Source: Heterocephalus glaber
Taxonomy: Eukaryota > Chordata > Mammalia > Rodentia > Bathyergidae
Direction of reading: 5' to 3'
Length of the DNA stretch: 64,000 nt
Assembly (NCBI RefSeq): GCF_000247695.1
Contig: NW_004624782.1
Span: 11,995,665-12,059,664 of the forward strand
Part shown: positions 9,801 to 18,039 of the stretch, piece after piece
How the letters are laid out: the number at the start of each line of letters is the position of its first letter
Numbering within the stretch: the stretch's first letter is position 1
The notes under the pieces: generated by a model
Told to the model about the DNA's origin: nothing
Databases searched by the model: none
Seen by the model: only the letters and a program-made list of their open reading frames with translations
Position numbers and translations under genes: made by a program

Positions 9801-12076
9801 GCAGGTTGGTGCTTTGGGCTGGCTCTGTGATGTGGGTCGGGGAGGCTGGGAGAGCTGGCCGGGCCTGACTGCGTGGCCCCAGGCCCCAGATGTGAGCACC
9901 CTGTGGGCAGAGCAAGGCCCCATCGTCTCAGGCCCAGGGTCTGGGGGCTGCAGGCCCAGGCCGAGTTTCCCCCCTGCACTGTTATTATGAGGGAGCTGAG
10001 GCCCAGGGTGTTTCAGTGACCACAGGCCTTGTTGGGCTGCCCATGTCAGGTGCCCGCTGAGCGCTGTGTTGCCAGGCTGGGCCGCAGAGCCTCTGCTGGG
10101 CTTCACTGCCTGTCTTCTATTCTAGGTGTCACCATGGGAGAAGTGGCCGCGGGGCCAACAGCCCGGGAAACGCCCGTATGTATCTGGACTCAGCCTGCTG
10201 GCTTCGGTGGGGCTGGAAGTGACAGCAGACTCCACGAGGCCTCACCCCTGGCTCTGGGGGTGGCAAGAGGGGTTGGGTGGGCTGTTGGCCAGGCCTCTGA
10301 GTCACCACTCTTCAGGCCCATGCTGACCCTATTGGGAGTGCCCGGCAGCTGAGAAAGCTGATCGTTAGCACCCAGGTACCAGTAGTGCAAATAGTGGCAA
10401 ACTGCACACTCACCGCACACGGGCCGGCCTGAGCATTCATGTGCCTCCCCACCCCGTCTCCTCCCTCAGTGCCTCCTGGACCTGCCTGGCACAGAGGTTC
10501 GGGGCCCTGCCCTGATCCTAGGACCCTTTCAACCAGTCTGACTATCACAGCTCAGGCAACGGTGCTGTGTCGCAATGTCATTGACCCTGACAGACTTTTC
10601 CTTATTCAGGAGACCAAGATAGGCCATGGGCTGAGTTCCAGAAATCCCTCAGGGTGTTCCAATTTAGCAGTAAAGACAGACTCATTGGTCACTGATTATA
10701 GAATCAGAGGCCATGTCTGCAATACATAAATATCATACAGGATGATTTCAAACTTTTGGGCTTTGAAGGATAAGTAGGAGTTTTTCAAGTGGCAGTGTTG
10801 AACCCTGATCAAGCTTTGCTTTTGCAGACACTGGAAGACATGTCTGACCAAGCTCCTCCCCTGTTTGCTGGAGCATGGCATGAAAAAGGATAAAGACCTC
10901 CTGAAGGTGGCCAGAAACAGGCCTTTGCATGGCCCCAGGAAGTCAACATGGTGCCCTATGGAGATCAGCAAGACAGTCCTCCTGCCAGAGACCATCAGTG
11001 TGGTGCGGTGTGTTGAGCTGTTTGAGGCCCCGGGAAAGGCTGAGGAAGAGGAGGAGGAGGAGGAGGAGGGAGAGGGTACAAAGTACTTCTGCACGTCAGA
11101 GGAGAGCAGCGAGGGCGAGGGCAGTTTTGGAGAGGGCAGGGAGGGCATCGCAGCACGGCTTACCGAGCGCCTGCTCCTGGGCCTGCTGGGCGCCGAGGAG
11201 GGGGCCGCCCGCGCCCCGACGCCCCCTGTGCCCAGTGCGGCCCGGGCCCCCGCCTGCACCGCGGAGGCGCTGCTGGTGGAAGACAACCCCGCCTACCGCA
11301 GCGTGGGCCCCCTCCTGGGCTGGGCCCAGAGCCCCGGAGAGCCAGCCCCGGATGCCCCGCGGGCCGCGAGCCTGGGGGAAGGGGACCCCGAGGGCCCTGG
11401 TGGCGCCCCGCCCACAGAGCCGCCCAGCTGGGAGCAGCTCCTGCGCCTGCGTGTCCTTCAGCACGGGGCCGCCCCTGCTGGCCCCTGCGCCGGCTACCGG
11501 GCGTTCGCGCAGGCGGCCGAGCCTGAGGCTGGATACACGGCCTCCCCCGGCCCACACCCCGACGGGGCCGCCTGCTCGGGGCTGACAGGGGCCGGGGCCA
11601 GCAGCGGGGCAGGGGGCTACAGACCCTTCCAGGACCTCGCGGCCGGGCCCCTCTTCCCCCTTGGCCTGGACGTGGAGCCGCCTCGCAGCCCCGCAGCTGG
11701 CCTGGGCCCGGGGGTCACGGAGGACGAGCAGAAGCCCCCGCGGCCCCCACAGCAGGCCGCAGAGCCCGTCGGGGACGACCTGGGCAGCGGCGGCGTCTAC
11801 TCTGCCCTCACCTGCCACCTGTGTGGCCACCTGAAGCAGTGCCACGGCCAGGAGGAGCCCGGCCAGGCCCAAGTCGCGCCCGGGCCCGGCTGCGGCTGCT
11901 GCTGTGGGGACAGGGCCTTGCCCCCAGGGCCGCCCCCTGCCCAGCGCAGCCCCGCGGGCCCCTCCGTCTCCAAGGAGGCCAAGACTGCTGCCCCCAGCGG
12001 CGCTCACAGCTCCAGCCAGGCCTGGAAAGGGCCGGGCCTGGGACCCCCGGGGCGCCCGAGCGCGAGGGTTTCCTAG
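662..12076 (+). CDS. IL4R: Interleukin-4 receptor subunit alpha, 8 visible coding exons (5' incomplete)
   Basis: Spliced gene with exons 662-809, 2034-2185, 3367-3518, 6408-6564, 7422-7521, 9174-9252, 10126-10175 and 10828-12076. Every intron is GT...AG and all phases join into one 695-residue frame; the leader exon lies left of the window. The protein is a single-pass type I receptor that binds IL-4 and pairs with the common gamma chain or IL-13Ra1 to drive JAK/STAT6 signalling. Seen in order (numbered from the first visible residue): N-terminal cytokine-receptor domain with PTC, STCEW and VCVPEN cysteine motifs (1-100), fibronectin-III domain ending in WSEWS (192-196), transmembrane helix (about 215-234), conserved juxtamembrane KREWWDQIPNPA, box1-like region CLTKLLPCLLEH, acidic run, five tail tyrosines (436, 503, 516, 544, 604) and C-terminal RVS. 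Adding a leader of about 24 residues gives roughly 720, against 825 in human; the shortening is in the tail. Identity is secure. Confidence 0.96.
2034..2185 (+). CDS. IL4R: IL4R exon: N-terminal ectodomain, second part
   Basis: Acceptor tttgcag and donor gtgagt. The exon encodes SHVCVPENSAATACVCDMG and then DTYQLDLWAGKKLLW, matching human HTCIPENNGGAGCVC and DNYTLDLWAGQQLLW. The VC...CVC cysteines form the second disulphide of domain 1, and the DxYxLDLWAG strand is part of the IL-4-contacting face in the human structure. Its length of 152 bp fits the human exon. It ends with one base of the Val codon shared with the next exon. Confidence 0.95.
2480..2670 (+). repeat. MIR-like ancient SINE
   Basis: It contains degenerate but recognisable MIR core text: the gacctggggcgaatctcatt, cctctctgagcctcc and gccccattttgcag blocks in the MIR order. 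It lies in the IL4R intron between exons 2034-2185 and 3367-3518. Confidence 0.55.
2868..2944 (+). repeat. ID-like tRNA-derived SINE
   Basis: A tRNA-Ala-like head (ggggctcagtggtagagaac, then gttcaatccc as box B) followed by a short A-rich tail. Not a tRNA gene: it lacks paired stems and sits in an intron. Confidence 0.7.
3367..3518 (+). CDS. IL4R: IL4R exon: fibronectin-III domain, first half
   Basis: Acceptor cccgcag and donor gtgagt. The exon encodes VKPRAPVNLTFSTNVSSGWL and then LSWSNLYPPWNYLHNKLTYQ, matching human VKPRAPGNLTVHTNVSDTLLLTWSNPYPPDNYL. This is the start of membrane-proximal domain 2. N-glycosylation sequons NLT, NVS and a second NVS are visible. The exon ends in phase 0 after Arg. 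Confidence 0.95.
3858..3942 (-). repeat. Lineage-specific tRNA-derived SINE, antisense
   Basis: Reverse complement of the family that recurs through the window: box A TTTAGCTCAGTGG and box B like GAGTTCAATCCC, followed by a poly-purine tail seen here as a T/G run. In an IL4R intron. Confidence 0.8.
3953..4075 (-). repeat. B1-type 7SL SINE, antisense
   Basis: Antisense B1 text: ttttttgagacaggctcttg, then aagttgtctaggctggctca and ggtgggattgtagctgtgcg. Adjacent to the preceding tRNA-SINE. Confidence 0.8.
4098..4268 (-). repeat. L1 3' end fragment, antisense
   Basis: Antisense L1 3' terminus: tttattagtacattttaggt followed by the pyrimidine-rich cattccccctcccttcaacc block. Similar pieces occur at 50430-50570 and 51265-51440. 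Confidence 0.6.
6408..6564 (+). CDS. IL4R: IL4R exon: fibronectin-III second half with WSEWS motif
   Basis: Acceptor ccactag and donor gtgagt. The exon encodes VKVYNVTYKE, then SGISYTARVRALAQ, and the class I cytokine-receptor signature WSEWS at 6528-6542. Human has AQCYNTTWSEWS; here the segment before WSEWS is AQLGGSI, lacking that Cys and the NTT sequon. Ends with one base of a Tyr codon. Confidence 0.96.
7422..7521 (+). CDS. IL4R: IL4R exon: stalk and transmembrane helix
   Basis: Acceptor cttccag and donor gtgagt. It encodes the juxtamembrane stalk YYEQPLEQRLK followed by the hydrophobic segment LGVVIACFLVVLICLSCYC and the first cytosolic residues SVTR. The stalk motif matches human REPFEQHLLLG. 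Phases on both sides agree with the neighbouring exons. Confidence 0.94.
8093..8252 (-). repeat. B4-type (ID-B1 composite) SINE, antisense
   Basis: Antisense ID half (taccactgagctgcatcccc) followed by an antisense B1 half (gagacaggtctcactcagtt, ctcctgcctcagcttcctga). In an IL4R intron. Confidence 0.8.
8611..8802 (+). repeat. B4-type (B1-ID composite) SINE
   Basis: Sense B1 half (ccaggtgtagtggctcatcc, gggaggctgaggcaggaggg, ttagtgagacctgtctc) followed by an ID-like half ending gggtttaatgcccagtgctg and a short A-rich tail. Confidence 0.8.
9174..9252 (+). CDS. IL4R: IL4R exon: cytosolic juxtamembrane segment
   Basis: Acceptor tttccag and donor gtgaga. The 79-bp exon encodes IKREWWDQIPNPACSPVVAI and VLQDPQ, nearly the same as human IKKEWWDQIPNPARSRLVAIIIQDAQ. 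It lies just inside the membrane, N-terminal to the JAK1-binding box region. Confidence 0.95.
10126..10175 (+). CDS. IL4R: IL4R short exon before the box1 region
   Basis: A 50-bp exon with acceptor ttctag and donor gtatgt. It encodes VSPWEKWPRGQQPGKRP, matching human GSQWEKRSRGQEPAKCP. It is too short to stand out as an open frame. It is supported by splice sites, phase (ends two bases into the Pro codon completed at 10828) and the fit to the family. Confidence 0.92.
10828..12076 (+). CDS. IL4R: IL4R terminal coding exon: cytoplasmic signalling tail
   Basis: Acceptor tttgcag; stop TAG at 12074-12076 after RVS, as in human. It encodes HWKTCLTKLLPCLLEH (box1/JAK region), the conserved ISKTVLLPETISVVRCVELF, a run of nine Glu from 11042, GREGIAARLTE, then the tyrosine motifs. 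NPAYRS (Tyr codon 11294) is the I4R/IRS-2 docking site. GYRAF (11495), GYTAS (11534) and GYRPF (11618) occupy the three STAT6-docking positions. VYSALTCHLCGHLKQCHGQ (11798) is the ITIM-like site for SHP phosphatases. The middle STAT6 site has lost the Phe at Tyr+3. The segment is very GC-rich and contains in-frame deletions relative to human. Confidence 0.96.
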
Positions 12077-12700
12077 GGACAGGCTTCTCAAGCTGCCGCT
12101 CGGCCAGGGGCCCGGGGCTGCCCGGGCCAGCAAGCACCCCCCTCAGGAGGCAGCGTGCGGGCTTCCCGCAGCCCGAGAGGTGAGGACCCGGCCGCAGACG
12201 CCCGCCTGCAGGGGCCGAGGGGTGCAGGCAGCTGTGTCCACGGCAGGGCACAGGGACCGCGAGTGGGGAACAGCCCGTCTGACAGCTCTGCCTGCCTCCC
12301 AGCACCTGCAGCAGACGCCCTGGCCCGGTCTGTCCACACACCGGTCCTTGCTGGCCTGGGCCTCAGTGTCCCCATCTTGCCCAATGGAAGATGGAGCCCG
12401 GAAACTAGCGGCCAGCCGAGGGGGACTCGGGAGGCCTCGGCAGTGGGCAGAGTGGGGTCCCAGAGGCGCCCTCTTTCTCTGCACAGTGATCTTCAGGCGA
12501 TGCTGGAGGCTGTTGGGCTGGGGCTCCCTCCCGGCCACTGAGCACACAGACTCCGCCTCGGGGCTGCTCTCGATGGGCGCCGCTCCCAGGATGGTGTCCC
12601 CACCTGCCTGTGTTCCCTGGGGAGGGTGGAACAGGACCGGTTTAGAGTTTTATATAATCTCGTTACTTTTTGTTTATTAAACAAACTTGCTGCCAGGCTC
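12077..12700 (+). other. IL4R: IL4R 3' untranslated region with polyadenylation signal
   Basis: Noncoding sequence from the IL4R stop codon to a probable cleavage site just after an ATTAAA hexamer at 12676-12681. The 3' boundary is inferred from that hexamer; transcripts would settle it. No repeat is evident inside it. Confidence 0.65.
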
Positions 12701-12875
12701 TGCGGTGGGGCTTTCTTAACCTCGGAATCTTCCCATCCACAGGAACCAGGGCGCTCTCAGGAGGTTAACTACTTGCAGTGTCAGGTCCCAGGGAAGCTGC
12801 TTCCAGGTTCTCGAACAAAGAACTGAGTTGGGCTCAAAAGGAGTCCCAAGAGTGAGATTTATAGAAAGTGAAAGA

Positions 12876-13012
12876 AGCAGGTGCACTGGCGGCACACATC
12901 TATAATCCCAGCTGCAGGAGGCTGAGGCAGGAGGAGCCTGGAGAGTTCAGGGCAGCCTGGGCTGCATAGCAAGATGCTAGCTCAAAAAAAAAAAAAAGAA
13001 GAAAAATCAAAA
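12876..13012 (+). repeat. B1-type SINE with poly(A)
   Basis: Sense B1 text (cacatctataatcccagctg, aggaggctgaggcaggagga, cagcctgggctgcatagcaa) ending in an A run. It lies just beyond the inferred IL4R 3' end. Confidence 0.8.
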
Positions 13013-13879
13013 CAGAAGCAAAAGTCTGTTCCCCAGGGCACAAGCGGCCAGTGCAGGGGGCTCACAACCCAGTCTGGACAGGCCCTGGCTGTCTAGGTCC
13101 CGGGGGGATAGAAGGGTCTATAGTGGAGGCTCATGACATCTCACGTGGGGGGGCACCTGCCTCAGCCACGGCTCAGGGGAGGTTGGTTGACCACACAAGG
13201 ATTGTAGAGGAAGCGTCATGGCATCCAGAGCACACTGGGAAGAGGTCAAATCTACAACGCAGATCCAGCTGGACGCAGGCCAGGGCCCTGTACTTTTGGT
13301 TCTGCCTATGCCTGGGGGCCTTTGGGTGACAGGGTGACCTTTATGGGTTTTCCTTATTCCTGACCCTCGGCTTCCTGCTTACTTGTCCTGCCTCTACCTC
13401 AAAAAGTTATCCTGGAAGCCCTGCCAAGGGTGGGGAACAAGCCTAGGAAGGTAACAGGCCAGACAGGTGTTATAAACGAGTCACTAGCTCCGTGACAAAC
13501 ACTGCGCCCTTCCATGCAGTGCAGAGACAGCCCTGGGACACGTACAGAGACGGGGCACGCGTCATAGGTGGAGGGCTGTCATTTCCAGGGAATGAATTCT
13601 CCCCTGTCCAGCTGCTTCAGGGGAAAACTTCCCAGAGTCCACATTGAGGACATGTGGACAGGGTGGGAGACTGAGCAATGCCCCACAGCCAGGTCCTGGC
13701 AGGCCCACAGCCAAACCCAGCAGTGACCTCACTGTTCACTGCAGGCTGCACGCTCAACATCCCCGGCACACCAAGTGATGAGGTGGGCTAGGGGCTGGCA
13801 GGGGACCTCAAGCTTCTTGCTGGAATCATGGACAGGAGGGAGCTGTGAAGAACAAATGGAGATCTGAGATGGGGGTGGG

Positions 13880-14110
13880 GGACAGTGTGCTCAGGGAGGA
13901 CTTAAGGTGACATTTGAGCTGGGCAAGGAAAGATGAACTGGAGAAAGAATATGCCAGGCAGAGGATACTGTATGTGCAAAGGCCCTGAGGCATGAGGACT
14001 TTGGCTAATAGTACAGAAAGACCAGCTGCAGAGAAACAAGCCAGGGACTGGTGGTGGTGGTGGAGATAAGGTCGGGGCATGATAGGGCCAGAGTGAAGAA
14101 TCTGTATTTG
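13880..14110 (+). repeat. Ancient interspersed repeat (family not named)
   Basis: Contains gtgacatttgagctgggcaa, then gcaaaggccctgaggcatga. The same phrases, degraded, recur at 45420-45620 (acaaaggtcctgaggtggga). It is a common mammalian interspersed repeat, but I cannot assign the family by eye. Confidence 0.5.
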
Positions 14111-15751
14111 GGCTTCATAGCACATTAACCCCATTCCCTTAGAAACCAGTCTCCCATCAATCTCCCCAATCTTAACACGCCTGTAACTAGGAGGCAGTTA
14201 AAGAAGGGCACCCATGGGTTGTGTTCCTCCCAAAGGGCTCCCCCTCCACCTTGCAGAAGTGGAGGTCTAACAGTCCTCCTGACAGCAGCGACGGGTGGTT
14301 AGAATCCTGACCACTGGTATTTGTCACCCTGGACTCCCTCCAGGAATGAGCTGCTTCACGGTGGGGAAAGGGGGCTCCCAGGAGCTTCCTTGGAATTTCC
14401 TTGGTAATTTTACTTTTTCAAAAGCTCCTTCCAGTCCAGTCCTTGACCTCCCAGGAACTGGCATCTGCATTGGTCAGGAGCCCCCAGGGTATGGAGCCCT
14501 GGCTAGCTCTGCATCTGACTGTCCAGCCCCGCAGGCTGCCTGGCCCGGCTCTCTTTTAGAAGGTAGGAAAGGCTCTCCAGGGGCCCAGGCAGCAGGAGCA
14601 CAGAGGCACAAATGACTTAGAAACTCAGATCTTGGGCCCTGACTGAGGCCCCGGCCTCCTCCAGTCCCTGCGCCAGCCGCCTGTGGTTCATCCTGAGCTG
14701 GAGCCTGGGGTCTCACAAGCCCAGCACAAACTCTCTGCTCATCCCTGCCCATCTTGGATGCTGCTCGGCAACAGACCTGGCCCCTCTGGGCCTCACTCTC
14801 CAGTATCTGGAGCAGCTTTGCCAGGAGGCGACTGGGAAAGCAGACAGACACTGCTTAGGTTATGAGCATGGATCGCAGTTTTACTTCTAACATGCAGGAA
14901 GGGGGTCCGAGAGAACAGAGGCGCAGTCTGCAGTTGTTCCTCCGGCAGAACTTTGTGCCAGGATGGAAACAACCTTAGTCCCTTCTCTACAGCCAGTAAC
15001 ACAGTGCCACGGCCGGCACGATAAAGAAAGGAGGTTTACTCCGGCTTGCAGGGCCGGGTCGGGGTCCCCGGGAGCCCTGGCCTCTGTCCTCACGAAGCCT
15101 CCAGGGCTCGGTCCCAGGGCTCCCCTCTGCTGACCTCATGGACCCTAGCCACTCGAGGCCTCGCCCAGGGCGCCTCAGTGAAGCTTCCCCCTCTCAGCAC
15201 CGCATGGGAAGCCCTGCACTCTGGCATTTTTTGGGAGGGGACAAAGCTCATTGGAAGCATAGTGGAGATGTTACCTGCGGTTCCTGGAGATGGCCTCTAG
15301 CGCCTGAAATGTACGACTGAGAGGCTTTAATTTTCACTTAATCATAATTAACATTTGCATTTTAAAATGATTAACTCTTAAGTATTCCTACACACTGTTT
15401 TCCATTGCCTCAGCCTGGAGGAGGGGAAGTTCTGGGAAGATGGAAGGAGAGGGGCCAAGAGGACTAGCTCACACCGGAAGTTTAGCCCAGAGCCACAGCG
15501 CTGGGGGGCTGGGGGAGCCCTCGGCCCAGCGCAGGTTGCGGACCCCCGCGGGGGCAGGCGGGTGGCAGGAACTTCCCAGCTGCCCTCACCGCGCAGGACC
15601 AGAGGTGCCGAGGAGCGGCCCAGCCCCCCAAGGACCCCGCTGACACCTCCGGAGGCATCGATTTGGGGGCCTCTCCTGGGCATCACACCCTCTGCCCCGC
15701 CTTTCAAAGATGGGGCCCCCAGGAACAATGAGTGGGTCTGCTTTCATTTTT

Positions 15752-15848
15752 AATTTTTATTTAATTAATTTTTTTGGTACCGAGGATCGAACTCGGGTCC
15801 TTGCGCTTGCGAGGCAGGCGGCGAAACCACTGAGCTAAATCCCCAGCC
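15752..15848 (-). repeat. tRNA-derived SINE, antisense, with target-site duplication
   Basis: A clean copy of the window's recurrent SINE. It is flanked by the direct repeat ctgctttcattttt at 15738-15751 and 15849-15862. The low divergence and perfect duplication indicate recent insertion. Confidence 0.88.
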
Positions 15849-16169
15849 CTGCTTTCATTTTTTAAAAAACCAAAAGCAGCTTCTTGGATTTTTCTGATTC
15901 CTAAATTGGCAGTGCAAGCCTTCCCCGATGCAGAGGCAGAGAAAACCTCAAGGTCGCAAAGAGGAAAGTTGAAAACCCCCGGAAACCCGGTCCCCACCCC
16001 AGCATCTGGGCCCCTGTGGGCACTCGCAAAATGAATGTCTCTTTTGAAGCAGTTCCTCCCTTGACATCCTGTTGATAAGCCTCTCTGACATTGTTTTCCC
16101 ACGAAAGTTAATTAAGAACCAGAGGAGCAAAAAACAAAAACAAAAAAAAACCCAGCAAGTATCTACGTC

Positions 16170-17000
16170 TCCGAGAAGGGAGGTCTGACCTCACCGGAAC
16201 CGGAGCCGAGCGCCCCGACCTGGACCCGCGCCCTCACCGCCCTCGCCCTGCGGCCCAGGCCCCCGCTCCGACCCTGCCCTCGGTTCCGCGCTGTGACCTG
16301 GGCAGGGCTCTGGACCTCTCGGGGCCTCGTCTTCTGACCCGGACTAGGCCACCTGCCTGGAGAAGCGCGGGAAGGGTCAGCTCCTCGGTCCCTGCTGCCC
16401 CCTGGTGGCCTGAGCTGGGCCCCAGAGGGTGGGGAGCTGGGGCGCCAGGGCACTGCGCGCCTCCTGGCTACACGCTCGCCCCGGGGGCGTGGGCGGTGCG
16501 GAGCCTGAGCCTCGGTGGGGGGCGGCGACCTCCTCGGCTGCGTCCACTTCCCACCCTGAGGGCAGGTCCGTAAGGGCCGGACCAGAACAAGAGCGGACAT
16601 TCAGGGCAGGGAGGGCCTGCCCGCTCCGCGCACCCCGGAATTCACCTCCGGAGGGCCTGCAGCACCGGCACTGGGCCACGCTGCGCTGTTCAGAGTCGGC
16701 CGTGCGCGGGGACAGTGTAGTTGAAAACAGACATTCTTCTGACAGCGGTTGGCGGGATCCAAGGATGCGGACAGCAGGTCGGAGGGCGGGCCGCGCACGC
16801 CCTGCCCGGGCCCGCGGAGGGGGATCCGGATGGCGACCCTGGCTCCAGCGATCAGGCCGCCATCCTCTGGGTGGTTCCTGACCCGGCCCCAGCCCCAGCC
16901 TCATTCTCACCGGGCCTCTTCCTGGGCCGGCCACAGCGCGCTCTCGCTCTGACCCGAACTGGTAGGCTGACTTCCGTGACCCTGGCCGCAGGCTCCCAGC
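16170..17000. promoter_or_regulatory. CpG-rich block, candidate promoter or regulatory element
   Basis: CpG dinucleotides are dense from about 16180 to 16900, well above the surrounding sequence. No coding exon of a known family was recognised. It may be the start of a noncoding transcript or an enhancer/insulator between IL4R and IL21R. Judged by eye, not calculated. Confidence 0.5.
16394..16408 (-). promoter_or_regulatory. Strong CTCF-type motif
   Basis: The minus strand reads CCACCAGGGGGCAGC, a full match to the CTCF core consensus (CCACnAGGGGGCAGC). It sits inside the CpG-rich block, about 3.7 kb past the IL4R 3' end and about 25 kb before the IL21R promoter. Role as an insulator or loop anchor is inferred. 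Confidence 0.65.
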
Positions 17001-17239
17001 CGCCCGCTGACCCCTGAGCCAGCCTCTGACTGGCCACGCTAACCTTCCCCTGCTGTATACTGACCCCTCCCTCAGCAGGACCCCGCCAGGAACTGGCATT
17101 CGAGACAGCACATTCAGCCTGAGCTGGTCACCGCAGCTAGCCTGTCTGCCCGTCCTCTCTGTGACGGGAATGCGAGAAGCTCTGCTTCTTAGTCAAAGAA
17201 AGCCTCTTGAGAAGGCGCCTCTGTCATCTTCCTTTTACC

Positions 17240-17440
17240 TTGATGTGATGTCTGGTGCTCTGGCAGCCGTCTTGTAATCATGAAAGGACAAGCAGAGATA
17301 GCATTCTGATTTCAGCAGAGTGGAAGAAGAAATCAGCCTGGGTCCTTGACTATGTCATTGAATGATCGCACCGATCTCTGATTTCTTAAATAAGCCATGA
17401 GTGTGCTTTGCTTAAACCACTATGGAATTCTTGTACAGCC
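17240..17440 (+). repeat. Possible ancient MLT1-like LTR fragment
   Basis: Text such as cttgtaatcatgaaaggaca and gcctgggtccttgactatgt resembles the R-U5 part of old MaLR LTRs. The sequence is highly degraded, so the assignment is tentative. Confidence 0.35.
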
Positions 17441-17847
17441 ATTAGCAGTTTTTAAAAGTGCGGGTGATAGAATATGAATCTCTGAAGATGTCCCATCCTG
17501 TCCCTGGCATCTGTGAGCACATCACATTATGATCAAGGGAGAATCAAGGCTGCAGGAGGAACAAAATCTGCCTGTCGCTGACCCGGACGTGGTGAGCCGT
17601 CCAGGATCTCTAGATGGAGTGACACAGTCGCAGGCGACCCTCTAAATGGAAGAGGGTGCTGGGGAGTTAGGGAACTGGGCCTTGTGCTGCTGGCCCTGGA
17701 GGTGGAGGAAGTGGACAGGAGCCCGGGAGTGCAGGTGACTGCGGGGCGTGGGACGCCCAGAGCAGGCCCCCAGGCTCCGAGGGACACTGTGCTTCGAGCT
17801 CCGTGAGACTGGTTTCAGACCTCTGACTGCCCCAATTGTAAGTCAAG

Positions 17848-18038
17848 TTTCTGTTTTGTTTTGTTTTCCAGGACGGGATTGAACCCTGGGCTGTGGCACT
17901 GGGCTACACCCCCAGCCCTCTTCATTTTTCATTTCAAGACAGGTCTCACGAAGTCACTGGGTTGCCCAGGCAGGGCAAGAACTTGTGCTCCTCCTGCCTC
18001 AGCCTCCCAGAGAGCTGAGGTAACAGTGCACCCCACGC
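17848..18038 (-). repeat. B4-type SINE, antisense
   Basis: Antisense ID half (gggctacacccccagccctc) then antisense B1 half (caagacaggtctcacgaagt, ctcctgcctcagcctcccag). Confidence 0.8.
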
Positions 18039-18039
18039 C

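Larger units (their letters stand above)
12700..16160. other. Intergenic sequence downstream of IL4R
   Basis: No gene recognised. It contains the B1 element at 12876, an ancient repeat at about 13880-14110 also represented near 45420-45620, and one tRNA-SINE at 15752. The rest is unique-looking sequence with only short, unconvincing open frames. Confidence 0.6.

Noticed and set aside
11096..12133. 345-codon open frame on the minus strand opposite IL4R
   Set aside because: It mirrors the GC-rich IL4R terminal exon, where antisense frames stay open through composition. It has no recognisable domain.
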